Below, one piece after another: positions 35,368 to 43,902 of a stretch of DNA of 64,000 bases; position 1 is the first letter of the stretch, and every line of letters starts with the position of its first letter. A program made the translations under genes and the position numbers. Location: NCBI RefSeq assembly GCF_900094555.1, contig NZ_FMAC01000005.1:434001-498000 (forward strand), given 5' to 3'. This stretch comes from Martinezella hainanensis. Lineage in GTDB: Bacteria; Pseudomonadota; Alphaproteobacteria; Rhizobiales; Rhizobiaceae. The notes under the pieces were generated by a model. The model did no database searches. It was given only the letters and a program-made list of their open reading frames with translations, and was not told the DNA's origin.

Positions 35368-35514
35368 ATGAACGTAGCACGCTCTTTCAATAACTGGCGC
35401 AAGTATCGTCAGACGGTCGCCGAACTGGGCCGTATGTCCACGCGCGAACTGCACGACCTGGGTATCGACCGCGGCGAAATCCGCAATGTTGCCCGCGCAG
35501 CGATCGCTCGCTAA
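35368..35514 (+). CDS. DUF1127 (YjiS-like) small protein
   Basis: A 48-residue Arg-rich protein with the DUF1127 pattern: a basic NNWRKYRQTVAELGRMS helix, then STRELHDLGIDRGEIRNVA near the end. Such proteins are common in alphaproteobacteria; some bind RNA and affect small-RNA turnover or nutrient responses. AAGGAAAGGGG precedes the ATG. A hairpin terminator follows, then a small RNA gene with CCTCCTCCC loops. This is the same order as the DUF1127-CcsR locus of Rhodobacter. Confidence 0.85.
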   Translation: MNVARSFNNWRKYRQTVAELGRMSTRELHDLGIDRGEIRNVARAAIAR

Positions 35515-35550
35515 CGGCCGCAACGGCTCCTTATAAAGCTGCATTATGCC

Positions 35551-35579
35551 AGCGCCTGTTCCTCCGAGCAGGCGCTTTT
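35551..35579 (+). terminator. Rho-independent terminator of the DUF1127 gene
   Basis: An 8-base stem AGCGCCTG / CAGGCGCT with loop TTCCTCCGAG and a TTTT run. The loop itself exposes CCTCC, so the processed 3' end could act like the neighbouring anti-Shine-Dalgarno RNA. Confidence 0.85.
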
Positions 35580-35715
35580 GCTTTGTGGATATTGCCGTTC
35601 ATTTTTGCCGCGCTCGCTGAAGATTGCATCAGTTCAGCTCTCTGCTTTTCGCATGGCGCATAACTGCCTTGCAAAGAAATGCCTATGAACTGAGCAAAAG
35701 ACTGGTATCTTCCTA

Positions 35716-35838
35716 CTCACCGAAGCGATGCATCTCCTCCCGCATCCCTTCGCTTGGCAGACGTCCTTATCCTCCTCCCATCCGCTGTTCGGTTCTTGTA
35801 GAAAGCCTGCCGCACCTCCTCCCGCGGCAGGCTTTTTC
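35716..35838 (+). ncRNA. ar14/CcsR-like small RNA with three anti-Shine-Dalgarno CCTCCTCCC motifs
   Basis: Three CTCCTCCC motifs occur at 35734-35741, 35771-35779 and 35815-35823. The first is in the loop of a hairpin (CGAAGCGATGC 35721-35731 with GCATCCCTTCG 35742-35752). The third is in the loop of a strong terminator (AAAGCCTGCCGC 35802-35813 with GCGGCAGGCTTTTT). The total of about 120 bases and the three-domain plan match the rhizobial ar14 family. It would be expected to pair with ribosome binding sites of target mRNAs. A -10-like TATCTT at 35706 fits a start near 35716. The strand is set by the T-run. Confidence 0.78.
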
Positions 35839-35991
35839 GTTTCATCGAACCTTCACGCGATTCCGGATGGCCTAATTTGGCGCAGGGACCTTGGCCCGAG
35901 GCAAGCGGCCCGAGCGCCAAACGGCACCGGGGAATTAAAGAGTGCGCAATCTCCTCTCGCAAAAATGAACTGTGGCCACTATGTGCGACCT

Positions 35992-36007
35992 ATGTAGCGC
36001 GCTACAT
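35992..36007. promoter_or_regulatory. Perfect 16-bp palindrome upstream of yghU
   Basis: ATGTAGCGCGCTACAT reads the same on both strands and ends 44 bases before the yghU start. The position suits an operator for a dimeric repressor or activator. No regulator gene is adjacent. Confidence 0.4.
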
Positions 36008-36050
36008 CGAAGATCGCCCCAAACTTGATTTCCGAAAAAGGAAGATGCCC

Positions 36051-36926
36051 ATGACCGGTTCTGCCGAATACTCGCCGCCGAAAATCTGGACCTGGAACAA
36101 GGCCAATGGCGGCCAGTTCGCCAATATCAACCGTCCGATTGCCGGGCCGACGCACGACAAGGAGTTGCCTGTGGGACGCCATCCCCTCCAGCTCTATTCG
36201 CTGGGAACACCGAATGGCGTGAAGGTCACCATCATGCTCGAAGAGCTGCTGGCGCTCGGTCTTGGCGGTGCTGAATATGATGCCTGGCTGATCAAGATCG
36301 GCGAGGGCGATCAATTCGGTAGCGGTTTCGTTGACGTCAATCCGAATTCGAAGATCCCAGCTCTGCTCGACCGCAGTGGCCCGAAGCCGGTCCGCGTCTT
36401 CGAATCGGCATCGATCCTGATGTATCTTGCCGAGAAGTTCGGTGCCTTCCTGCCGACCGAGCAGCCGGCTCGCGCCGAATGCATTTCCTGGCTGTTCTGG
36501 CAGATGGGCAGCGCGCCCTATCTCGGCGGTGGCTTTGGTCATTTCTACGCCTATGCGCCGACGAAGATCGAATATGCGATCGACCGCTTCGCCATGGAGG
36601 TGAAGCGCCAGCTCGATGTCCTCGATCGCCGTCTGGCTGAAAGCGAATATATCGCCGGCAGCGACTATACGATTGCCGATATCGCCATCTGGCCGTGGTA
36701 TGGCGGCCTGGCCAAGGGCTGGCAGTACGGTGCGGCCGAGTTCCTGCAAGTGCAGGATTACAAGAATGTGCAGCGCTGGGCCGAGCAGGTCTATTCGCGT
36801 CCTGCCGTCAAGCGCGGCCGCATGGTCAACCGCATGTCGGGCGATCCGTCCGAGCAGCTGCGTGAGCGCCACGATGCCAGCGACTTCGACACGAAGACGC
36901 AGGATAAGCTGGAAGCTGCCGGCTAA
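36051..36926 (+). CDS. yghU: Glutathione S-transferase family disulfide-bond oxidoreductase YghU
   Basis: A 291-residue protein that follows E. coli YghU almost word for word: KIWTWNKANGGQFANINRP near the start, LPVGRHPLQLYSLGTPNGVK, then VNPNSKIPAL and VFESASILMYLAEKFG, and AVKRGRMVNR near the end. YghU binds two glutathiones and reduces disulfides and peroxides in the cytosol. The ATG at 36051 has AAGGA 8 bases upstream; an ATG two codons earlier is too close to that site. The gene is single, followed by its own terminator. Confidence 0.92.
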   Translation: MTGSAEYSPPKIWTWNKANGGQFANINRPIAGPTHDKELPVGRHPLQLYSLGTPNGVKVTIMLEELLALGLGGAEYDAWLIKIGEGDQFGSGFVDVNPNSKIPALLDRSGPKPVRVFESASILMYLAEKFGAFLPTEQPARAECISWLFWQMGSAPYLGGGFGHFYAYAPTKIEYAIDRFAMEVKRQLDVLDRRLAESEYIAGSDYTIADIAIWPWYGGLAKGWQYGAAEFLQVQDYKNVQRWAEQVYSRPAVKRGRMVNRMSGDPSEQLRERHDASDFDTKTQDKLEAAG

Positions 36927-36954
36927 TCCAACAATTCCCTTTTGCACTAATGAG

Positions 36955-36983
36955 CTCGCGGCCCTCCCGACCGCGAGTTTTTT
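36955..36983 (+). terminator. Rho-independent terminator of yghU
   Basis: A 7-base stem CTCGCGG / CCGCGAG with a CCCTCCCGA loop and six T on the + strand. Confidence 0.88.
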
Positions 36984-37139
36984 ATTGTGCTTGCCACCGG
37001 GCGTTGCTGGTCTTGGCAAGTCAGCCTCGCTCCACCTTGCGAAGCGTAATGTTCGACTGCCGAGGGTCCCCCGCTCGGTATAGAACGCGGCGCGATCCTG
37101 CGAAGCGTTTCGATTTTGGCGAAAGAGGAATGCTTCTCC

Positions 37140-38750
37140 ATGCAGCAAATTGCTGATGACCGTACCCTGGATGAGACCGTGACGGCAGGTGCATTGTCGC
37201 AGCAACGAGGCGAGGCAAGGGATGCGCTTCTGAAGCACCTGGTATCGGGCGGAGATGAGCGGCTGGATTGCGATCCGGTCAACGGGCTCAACATGTATGG
37301 CTATGGCCCTGCGCCCCGGCCCGAAGATCTCGCTTTCGGTTCGTCTACGGCATCCACCATCTCTGCGGCCGCTTTTGCCGCGGTCGAATCCTATTACAAA
37401 GACCTGATGAGGGCGATGGAAGCAGGATCGTCGACGGCCGTCTACGATCGCGAAGTCGGGCGCGTGCGCGACGATCTGTTGCGCCTGCTTGGCTTGAATC
37501 AGATATCGCAACCAAGGGTCGACGCGATCCTGGCCACATCGGGCACGGATATCCACCTTTTTTCGGCCGCACTGCTGGCGGGTGAGGACGAACGCGCCCT
37601 GATGACCATCACGTTGATGGGGAACGAGACGGGCAGCGGTGTCATGACGGCGTCGGCCGGGCGGCATTTCATGAGCCGTGTCAGCAGCGAGCGGGCAGTC
37701 GCCAAGGGCGAGGAATTGCAGCCAGGGAGCGCCACGCGCAACGCCACCATTGCCGTGCGCAACAAGGATGGCTCTCTTCGCACCGACAGCGAGGTGGAAG
37801 AGGAGTTGCGCGGCCTCATCGAACTTGCCCGCGCAGCAGGCCTTAGATGCCTGCTCGTGGTAACGGACGTATCGAAGACCAGCCTGCTGGCGCCAAGCCT
37901 CGAGACGGTTATGGGTTTGAAGGAACGATTTGGGACTGTGCTGGATATCATGATCGATGCCTGCCAGTTTCGTCTGTCGGCGGCAACGATCCGCGCCTAT
38001 CTCGCGCATGGTTTCATGGTCGCGCTCACGGGTTCGAAATTCCTTGCCGGACCGATTTTCAGCGGTGCGCTTCTCTGCCCGCCGCAAATGTCGGAACGAT
38101 TCAAGTCGCGCATCCTGCCTGCCGCCTTGGCGGATTACTGCGGGAAGGCGGAATGGCCCGAGGGCTGGGCCGCTCGTGACATCTTGCCGGAACGCGCCAA
38201 TCTTGGCCTGCTGCTGCGCTGGAAAGCAGCCATCTTCGAGCTCGAGCGTTTCGTGGGTATACCTGAAGATCGCGTGATCGAGGTCTTGTCCGCATTTGCC
38301 GAGGCAGTCTCTGATCGGCTTGCGAACGATCCGACCTTCGAACCCTTGCAGAGCCGGCCCTTGGATCGGCGGAAGCTATTGGGCACGTCATCGCTCCTTC
38401 GTTGGGACGAGATTCCCTCGGTATTTTCGTTCTACCTGCGCAATTGCACAGATGGCGCCATGCTGACGGCGACGGAAATGGCTGCCGTCTACAAGGATTT
38501 GGCCCTCGAGGGCAAAGGGGTTGCGTTGGTGCGCCTTGGGCAGCCGGTTCGCTGCGCCGATTTTGGCGATGTGCCCGCCAGTGCCCTTAGAATTTGCCTG
38601 AGCGCGCCGCTGGTCGTCGCGGCTTCCAAGAGCGATGAAGCGCTTGCGGCGGTGATCGCACAAGCAATGCTGGTATTGGATCGCACTGCCGAGGTCGCGG
38701 CACAGCAAGGGGACGGTTCCAATGCCAAGGAGATGCGCCGCAGCGCGTGA
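37140..38750 (+). CDS. PLP-dependent-enzyme-like protein of unknown function
   Basis: A 536-residue protein with a fold-type I PLP pattern resembling class V aminotransferases. LATSGTDIHLFSAALLAG (131-148) could hold the cofactor phosphate, IDACQFRLS (272-280; Asp273, Gln276) fits the pyridine-N and O3 contacts, and LTGSKFLAGPIF (297-308) places the Schiff-base lysine at 300. It is longer than most class V enzymes by about 130 residues. The ATG at 37140 has AGAGGA upstream; the frame extends to a TTG at 37116. It stands alone between yghU and the convergent dctD gene. Reaction and substrate are unknown. Confidence 0.65.
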   Translation: MQQIADDRTLDETVTAGALSQQRGEARDALLKHLVSGGDERLDCDPVNGLNMYGYGPAPRPEDLAFGSSTASTISAAAFAAVESYYKDLMRAMEAGSSTAVYDREVGRVRDDLLRLLGLNQISQPRVDAILATSGTDIHLFSAALLAGEDERALMTITLMGNETGSGVMTASAGRHFMSRVSSERAVAKGEELQPGSATRNATIAVRNKDGSLRTDSEVEEELRGLIELARAAGLRCLLVVTDVSKTSLLAPSLETVMGLKERFGTVLDIMIDACQFRLSAATIRAYLAHGFMVALTGSKFLAGPIFSGALLCPPQMSERFKSRILPAALADYCGKAEWPEGWAARDILPERANLGLLLRWKAAIFELERFVGIPEDRVIEVLSAFAEAVSDRLANDPTFEPLQSRPLDRRKLLGTSSLLRWDEIPSVFSFYLRNCTDGAMLTATEMAAVYKDLALEGKGVALVRLGQPVRCADFGDVPASALRICLSAPLVVAASKSDEALAAVIAQAMLVLDRTAEVAAQQGDGSNAKEMRRSA

Positions 38751-38804
38751 AGCGTGTCGCGCAAGGCCGCTTCAGCTGGCATGGTTTCGCTCATCGGTGG
38801 CGTG

Positions 38805-40181
38805 TCATGAACCGCGTCGTTCGTCGCCATCAAAGCCGGCAAAATCGCCCCTGACGATGCCGTGCCGCTGGAGCTTGTCGTAGAAGGTCTTTCTGGGAAT
38901 GCCGAGTGCCTCGATGGTGCGACGCACATCGCCATTGTTCTGCGACAAGGTTTCGCGAATGAGTTCGGCTTCGTAACGTTCCACCCGAACGGGCAACGAC
39001 AGGCCTTCATCCGCCATCGGTGCTTCGTCGGATTTTGCCGCTGGGGCCGATTCGAGGCCGAGCACGAAACGCTCGGCAAAATGCGAGAGCTCGCGGACGT
39101 TTCCTGGCCAGTCGTGCTGCTGCAGATGGCGGCGCACCGTTGTGGATATCGCCGGCACCTCGCGCTTGAAGCGGCCGGCGGCGCGATCGGCGAAATGGCC
39201 GAAGAGCAGGGGAATGTCATCGCGCCGCTCGCGCAGCGGCGGAATGGAAAGCATGACCACGTTGAGGCGATAGTAGAGATCCTCGCGAAAATCGCCGCGC
39301 TGGCGCGGATCGGCGAGATCGACCTTCGCCGCCGCGACGACGCGAAGATCGACGGGGCGGACCTCATTGGTGCCGAGCGGCGTCACCTCGCGCATTTCCA
39401 GCACGCGCAGCATCTGCACCTGGATAGCCGGCGGCATGCTTTCGATCTCGTCGAGAAACAGGGTGCCGGAACTTGAATGTTCTATACGCCCGACGCGCTT
39501 CTTCTGGGCGCCGGTGAAAGCGCCCGGCTCATGGCCGAACAATTCGCTTTCGATCACGGTTTCCGGCAGGGCGCCACAGTTCAGCGCAACGAAATTGCCC
39601 TTCGCCCGCCGGCTCCAGCGATGCAGCAGGCTGGCCACCACCTCCTTGCCGCTGCCGGTCTCACCCGTCACCAGCACGTCGACATCCGTGTCGGCGATCT
39701 GCCGCAGCGTATGGCGCAGCCGCTCGATGGCCGGGGTCTGGCCAATCAACGGCAGATCGCCCTGCGCCTGTTCTGCGGCCTGCCGCAGCGCCCGGTTTTC
39801 CAGGACGAGCCGCCGTTTCTCGGCCGCGCGCCGCACGCTCTGTATCAACCGATCCGTGGCGAAGGGCTTGGCGATAAAATCATAGGCGCCATCCTGGATC
39901 GCCTGCACCGCCATCGGAATATCGCCATGACCCGTGACCAGAATGACCGGAAGATCGGCGTCGAGCGCCTTGATGCGGCCAAAGAGCTGCTGGCCATCCA
40001 TCTGCGGCATGCGGATATCGGAGACGACGACACCGGCAAAGTCGGCATTGAGACCATGGAGCGCCTCGCTTGCAGCAGAGAAGGCGGATACGGAAAAGCC
40101 GGCAAGTTCAAGCGTCTGTTTCGTAGCCCTCAACAGATCCTTGTCGTCGTCGATGAGGAAAACGGGGGAACTCTCACTCAT
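38805..40181 (-). CDS. dctD: C4-dicarboxylate response regulator DctD (sigma-54 activator)
   Basis: A 458-residue NtrC-family regulator. The receiver domain (1-120) has DDDKDLL near residue 11 and the phosphoacceptor in VVVSDIRMPQMDG (Asp55). The AAA+ domain (about 145-380) has Walker A GETGSGKE and the sigma-54 contact loop GAFTGA in EPGAFTGAQKKRVG. A Fis-type helix-turn-helix ends the protein (NNGDVRRTIEALGIPRKTFYDKLQ). It overlaps dctB by 4 bases and is divergent from dctA, whose sigma-54 promoter it should drive. Confidence 0.94.
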   Translation of the reverse strand: MSESSPVFLIDDDKDLLRATKQTLELAGFSVSAFSAASEALHGLNADFAGVVVSDIRMPQMDGQQLFGRIKALDADLPVILVTGHGDIPMAVQAIQDGAYDFIAKPFATDRLIQSVRRAAEKRRLVLENRALRQAAEQAQGDLPLIGQTPAIERLRHTLRQIADTDVDVLVTGETGSGKEVVASLLHRWSRRAKGNFVALNCGALPETVIESELFGHEPGAFTGAQKKRVGRIEHSSSGTLFLDEIESMPPAIQVQMLRVLEMREVTPLGTNEVRPVDLRVVAAAKVDLADPRQRGDFREDLYYRLNVVMLSIPPLRERRDDIPLLFGHFADRAAGRFKREVPAISTTVRRHLQQHDWPGNVRELSHFAERFVLGLESAPAAKSDEAPMADEGLSLPVRVERYEAELIRETLSQNNGDVRRTIEALGIPRKTFYDKLQRHGIVRGDFAGFDGDERRGS

Positions 40182-42055
40182 GGTATGGCCTTGCGCAGAT
40201 GGACGGTGAAGCGGGTGCCGTTGCCATTGCTCTCGACATCGATCCGGCCGCCATAATCGACGACGATATCCTTTGAAATGACGAGACCGAGGCCGAGGCC
40301 TTTTTCCTTGGACGTATTGAAGGGGGTAAACAGCGAGTCGAGGATCGCCGCCGGAATGCCAGGCCCATTGTCCGAAACCACGATTTCGACCTCATCCGAA
40401 GTTTCATGCACCGAAACCGCCACCTTGGGCTGGTCGCGGCCTTCCAGGGCCTCCAGAGCATTCTGAAAGAGGTTGATCAGCACCTGTTCGAGCCGGATGC
40501 GTGTGCCGACAACACCGAGCCCCGTTGGCGGCAACTCGATGTTGAGCGCATCCAGGCGGCCTGCAAAGCGGCTCCTAAGCAGGACGACGGCTCCTTCGAT
40601 CACGCTTCTGAGGTCGACAGGCTCCGGTGCGGTCCTTCCCTTGCGGGCGAAGGCCTTCAATTCTTCGGTGATCGTGCCGATACGCTCCGTCAATGCTGCG
40701 ATCGCTGACAGGTTTTCCTTGACCGGTTCCATCTGCCGCCTGTCGAGAAAAACATGCGCATTCTCCGCATAGGCGCGGATGGTCGCGACCGGTTGATTGA
40801 TCTCATGGGCGACGCCGGCGGCGACCTGGCCGAGGATGGCAAGGCGATTGGCTTGTACGAGATCCTGCTGCACGCCTTGCAGCTTGGCTTCCGTTGCACG
40901 ATGGTCGGCAATTTCTGCCTCCAGCCGGTCGCGGGCCTGGCTCAGGTCTTCCGTGCGCTCAAGAACCCGGCGTTCCAACTCTTCACGCGCGATCCTGCTG
41001 ACGGCAATCTGCATGGCGGAGACATCACGGCGGCGCAGTAGGAAAGCGGCAAAGGCGAGGATGGGCAGCAGGACGGTCAAGGTAAGGAAGCGCGTCTCAC
41101 GCACGGAGGAAGCGATCGCCTGATCGGTCGGGATCAGATAGCCGAGCTGCCAGGGTGTCGATGGAACCGCGACCGTCAACCGCAAATATTCCGCGGCGCT
41201 GCTTCCAGGCAGAATGGCCCGCACGATCGTTGCATCCGGGCCGACTTCTTCGGGATGGCTGACCGGAAGGGGCGAAAGCGGCGCTGCGCCGAACTGCAGG
41301 CTTTTGCGAATGTTTGCGGCCTCCTCGCGTCCAAGCGGCGCGGTCGTCATGAAGCGCCATGAGGGCAGGCTGGTGATGAGCACGACGCCGCGTTCGTCGG
41401 TCACGTAAGCGGGACGACCAGTCTCGCTCCAGTCAGCCTCCAGCTGATCGAACTCCATCTTGACCACGACGACCCCAAGGGCGGAACCGGCATCGCCGAC
41501 CCGGCGGGAAATATAGAGGCCGGGGCGATTGCTGACCGTGCCGAGCGCATAATGTTCGGCAGTCCCGGTCTCCATGGCCTTGCGGAAGTAATCACGGAAG
41601 GAATAGTCGTTGCCGACGAAGCTCAAGGGCTCCCGCCAGTTGCTGGAGGCCATGGCAACGCCGTCCTTGCCGGTGACGTAGAGGACGGATGCGCTTGTAC
41701 CGGAAACCAGGCTTTCGAGTTTGCGATCCAGCGCGACGACATCGTCGATGTGCTTGTCGGCGAGAGCATCCCGTACCTGCTGATCGTCGGCAAGCAGCAG
41801 CGGCAAGGCGCGGGGACGTTCGAGGACGGCTCGCAAGAGCGCAACCTTGAGATTTGCATCCGTGTGCCCCTGCCTCTGCAGCATTTCTATTGCCGAGAGG
41901 CGGCCGAAGAAATTCGCGCCGTAAAGACCAGCCGCAATGACGGCCGCACTAAAAAACGCAAAAATGAACCAGACCCGGCGGGAGCGCCGACCCAGTTGCT
42001 CGGGCGTCAAAGATCGTTCGTTGGTCGGGCGCTGCAGCATTGCCATATTGTGCAT
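40178..42055 (-). CDS. dctB: C4-dicarboxylate sensor histidine kinase DctB
   Basis: A 625-residue membrane kinase. The first membrane helix (VWFIFAFFSAAVIAAGLYGA) lies near residue 32. A periplasmic double-Cache-like domain with DVVALDRKLESLV and YSFRDYFRKAMETGTAEHYALG motifs follows, then a second helix near 310. The kinase core begins with the H-box GQVAAGVAHEINQPVATIRAYAEN, with N-box LINLFQNALEAL and G-box DNGPGIP. It senses succinate, fumarate and malate together with DctA and phosphorylates DctD. The start at 42055 is one of four nearby in-frame ATGs without a clear ribosome binding site. Confidence 0.93.
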   Translation of the reverse strand: MHNMAMLQRPTNERSLTPEQLGRRSRRVWFIFAFFSAAVIAAGLYGANFFGRLSAIEMLQRQGHTDANLKVALLRAVLERPRALPLLLADDQQVRDALADKHIDDVVALDRKLESLVSGTSASVLYVTGKDGVAMASSNWREPLSFVGNDYSFRDYFRKAMETGTAEHYALGTVSNRPGLYISRRVGDAGSALGVVVVKMEFDQLEADWSETGRPAYVTDERGVVLITSLPSWRFMTTAPLGREEAANIRKSLQFGAAPLSPLPVSHPEEVGPDATIVRAILPGSSAAEYLRLTVAVPSTPWQLGYLIPTDQAIASSVRETRFLTLTVLLPILAFAAFLLRRRDVSAMQIAVSRIAREELERRVLERTEDLSQARDRLEAEIADHRATEAKLQGVQQDLVQANRLAILGQVAAGVAHEINQPVATIRAYAENAHVFLDRRQMEPVKENLSAIAALTERIGTITEELKAFARKGRTAPEPVDLRSVIEGAVVLLRSRFAGRLDALNIELPPTGLGVVGTRIRLEQVLINLFQNALEALEGRDQPKVAVSVHETSDEVEIVVSDNGPGIPAAILDSLFTPFNTSKEKGLGLGLVISKDIVVDYGGRIDVESNGNGTRFTVHLRKAIP

Positions 42056-42081
42056 GATTTCGCGCGAACTGCAATTCAGTC

Positions 42082-42099
42082 TGTGCGGATTATCGCACA
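42082..42099. promoter_or_regulatory. DctD upstream activator site
   Basis: TGTGCG-GATTAT-CGCACA is a perfect inverted repeat of the kind bound by DctD in rhizobia. It lies 74 bases before the -24 element of dctA, a normal enhancer distance. A second AT-rich inverted repeat, TTTAACA and TGTTAAA, between it and the promoter could be an IHF or second activator region. Confidence 0.75.
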
Positions 42100-42172
42100 T
42101 GCCGGCATTCTTCGATCAGCGCAGCAAAATAAAATTTAACAAAAGCAATGTGTTAAAATCAAGGCGCTCATC

Positions 42173-42188
42173 TGGCACAGCCATTGCA
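42173..42188 (+). promoter_or_regulatory. Sigma-54 promoter of dctA
   Basis: TGGCAC at 42173-42178 and TTGCA at 42184-42188 keep the -24 GG and -12 GC spacing of RpoN promoters. It is 85 bases before the dctA start. Confidence 0.88.
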
Positions 42189-42273
42189 GAGAACGACGGA
42201 ACAGTCGGAGGCTGTTGAATTTTAGTCGTCGCCCGGAGGGCCGAGAGATCGGTTGGGCTTAACGGAGGACATC

Positions 42274-43602
42274 ATGATTGCTCCCATCGCTGCCGCGGAA
42301 ACGCGTGCCAAAGTTCCCTTCTACCGGCACCTTTATGTGCAGGTTCTCACCGCGATCGCTGCGGGCATACTGCTCGGCCACTACTATCCACAGCTCGGCA
42401 CATCGTTGCAGCCACTCGGCGATGCGTTCATCAAGCTGGTACGCATGGTTATTGCGCCCGTTATCTTCCTGACGGTTGCGACCGGCATTGCCGGCATGTC
42501 CGATCTGAAGAAGTTTGGCCGCGTCGTTGGCAAGGCCTTCATCTACTTCCTGACCTTCTCAACGTTGGCACTGATCGTCGGCCTCATCGTTGCCAACGTC
42601 GTGCAGCCGGGTGCTGGCATGCATATCAATCCGGCCACGCTGGATACGAAGGCTGTCACCAATTATGCGGCGCAGGCCCACGATGCCTCTGTCGTCGGCT
42701 TCCTGATGAACATCATCCCGGATACGATCGTCGGTGCATTCGCCAAGGGCGACATTCTCCAGGTGCTGTTCTTCTCGGTCGTCTTCGGCATCGCGCTCGG
42801 CGCAGCCGGAGAACGCGGTCGCCCGGTCGTTGACTTCCTGCAGGCACTGACTACCCCGATCTTCCGGATGGTAGCGCTTCTGATGAAATTTGCGCCGATC
42901 GGCGCCTTCGGCGCCATGGCCTTCACCATCGGCAAATACGGTATCGGCACAATTGCCAACCTGGCATTCCTGATCGGCACCTTCTACGCCACGTCGCTGC
43001 TGTTCGTGCTCGTAGTGCTCGGCGCCGTCGCCCGTTACAACGGCTTCTCGATCCTGGCGTTGATCCGCTACATCAAGGAAGAGTTGTTGCTGGTACTCGG
43101 CACGTCGTCTTCGGAAGCCGCACTGCCTGGCCTGATGAACAAGATGGAGCGTGCAGGCTGCAAGCGCTCCGTCGTCGGCCTCGTCATTCCGACAGGTTAC
43201 TCCTTCAACCTTGACGGCACGAATATCTACATGACGCTGGCAGCACTCTTCATTGCGCAGGCGACCGATACGCCGCTGGCACTTGGTGACCAGATCCTGC
43301 TGCTGCTCGTCGCGATGTTGAGCTCCAAGGGGGCTGCCGGCATCACCGGTGCGGGCTTCATCACGCTTGCCGCCACGCTCGCAGTCGTGCCTTCGGTGCC
43401 GATCGCCGGCATGGCGTTGATCCTTGGCATCGACCGCTTCATGTCGGAGTGCCGCGCGCTGACCAATTTCGTCGGCAATGCGGTTGCCACGATCGTCGTC
43501 GCCCGCTGGGAAAACGAGCTCGACCAGACCAAGTTTGCCGCCGCCATGGCGGGGCAATTGAGCGAAGAAATCGAGGTGCCTGCGCTGCAGGCCGCCGAGT
43601 AA
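42274..43602 (+). CDS. dctA: C4-dicarboxylate/proton symporter DctA
   Basis: A 442-residue transporter of the glutamate/dicarboxylate symporter family. KLVRMVIAPVIFLTVATGIAG near residue 55, the serine-rich re-entrant loop LVLGTSSSEAALPGLMNKME near 273, SFNLDGTNIYMT near 308 and the C-terminal FVGNAVATIVVARWE are all family landmarks. It imports succinate, fumarate and malate and, in symbiotic rhizobia, feeds bacteroids. The start at 42274 has GGAGG; an upstream TTG at 42253 is not preferred. Control by DctBD through sigma-54 is supported by the sites just upstream. Confidence 0.95.
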   Translation: MIAPIAAAETRAKVPFYRHLYVQVLTAIAAGILLGHYYPQLGTSLQPLGDAFIKLVRMVIAPVIFLTVATGIAGMSDLKKFGRVVGKAFIYFLTFSTLALIVGLIVANVVQPGAGMHINPATLDTKAVTNYAAQAHDASVVGFLMNIIPDTIVGAFAKGDILQVLFFSVVFGIALGAAGERGRPVVDFLQALTTPIFRMVALLMKFAPIGAFGAMAFTIGKYGIGTIANLAFLIGTFYATSLLFVLVVLGAVARYNGFSILALIRYIKEELLLVLGTSSSEAALPGLMNKMERAGCKRSVVGLVIPTGYSFNLDGTNIYMTLAALFIAQATDTPLALGDQILLLLVAMLSSKGAAGITGAGFITLAATLAVVPSVPIAGMALILGIDRFMSECRALTNFVGNAVATIVVARWENELDQTKFAAAMAGQLSEEIEVPALQAAE

Positions 43603-43627
43603 GCTTCGCATCATCCTCCCAAGGATG

Positions 43628-43657
43628 AAACGGCCCCTTCGGGGGCCGTTTTTTTGT
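43628..43657 (+). terminator. Rho-independent terminator of dctA
   Basis: AAACGGCCCC / GGGGCCGTTT stem with a TTCG loop and seven T. One of the strongest terminators in the window. Confidence 0.92.
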
Positions 43658-43902
43658 TTTCATGTTGGGTGATCACAGTTTCGTGTAGCGCCGCCGGGCG
43701 GCTGATCCCTCCCGCATCATCAACAGCCGCCTTCATAAAACTGTCACCGCAACGGCTCACAGCATTATACTGATAGTTGTGAATTTCGGCGAAACCCCAA
43801 GCGGATAGGAGGGCAGCGTGTCACAGACGATTTTTGTGAGCGCAAGCCAGCCAGTCTCGGGGGGTATTTGCGCCGATCGACTGTGTCGCGAGTAGGGTGC
43901 CC
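43658..43902. other. Intergenic region between the dctA terminator and the Nudix gene
   Basis: About 245 bases after the terminator. No convincing gene, RNA or repeat was seen; it presumably holds the Nudix promoter. Confidence 0.4.

Noticed and set aside
35979..38087. 702-residue minus-strand open frame antisense to yghU and the PLP-like gene
   Set aside because: It covers two genes with clear motifs on the plus strand and crosses a strong terminator. Long antisense frames are common in high-GC DNA, and its composition (Arg, Gln and His rich) is typical of a shadow.
42559..43614. 351-residue minus-strand open frame antisense to dctA
   Set aside because: dctA is unmistakable on the plus strand; the antisense protein is low-complexity and His/Asp/Arg rich.
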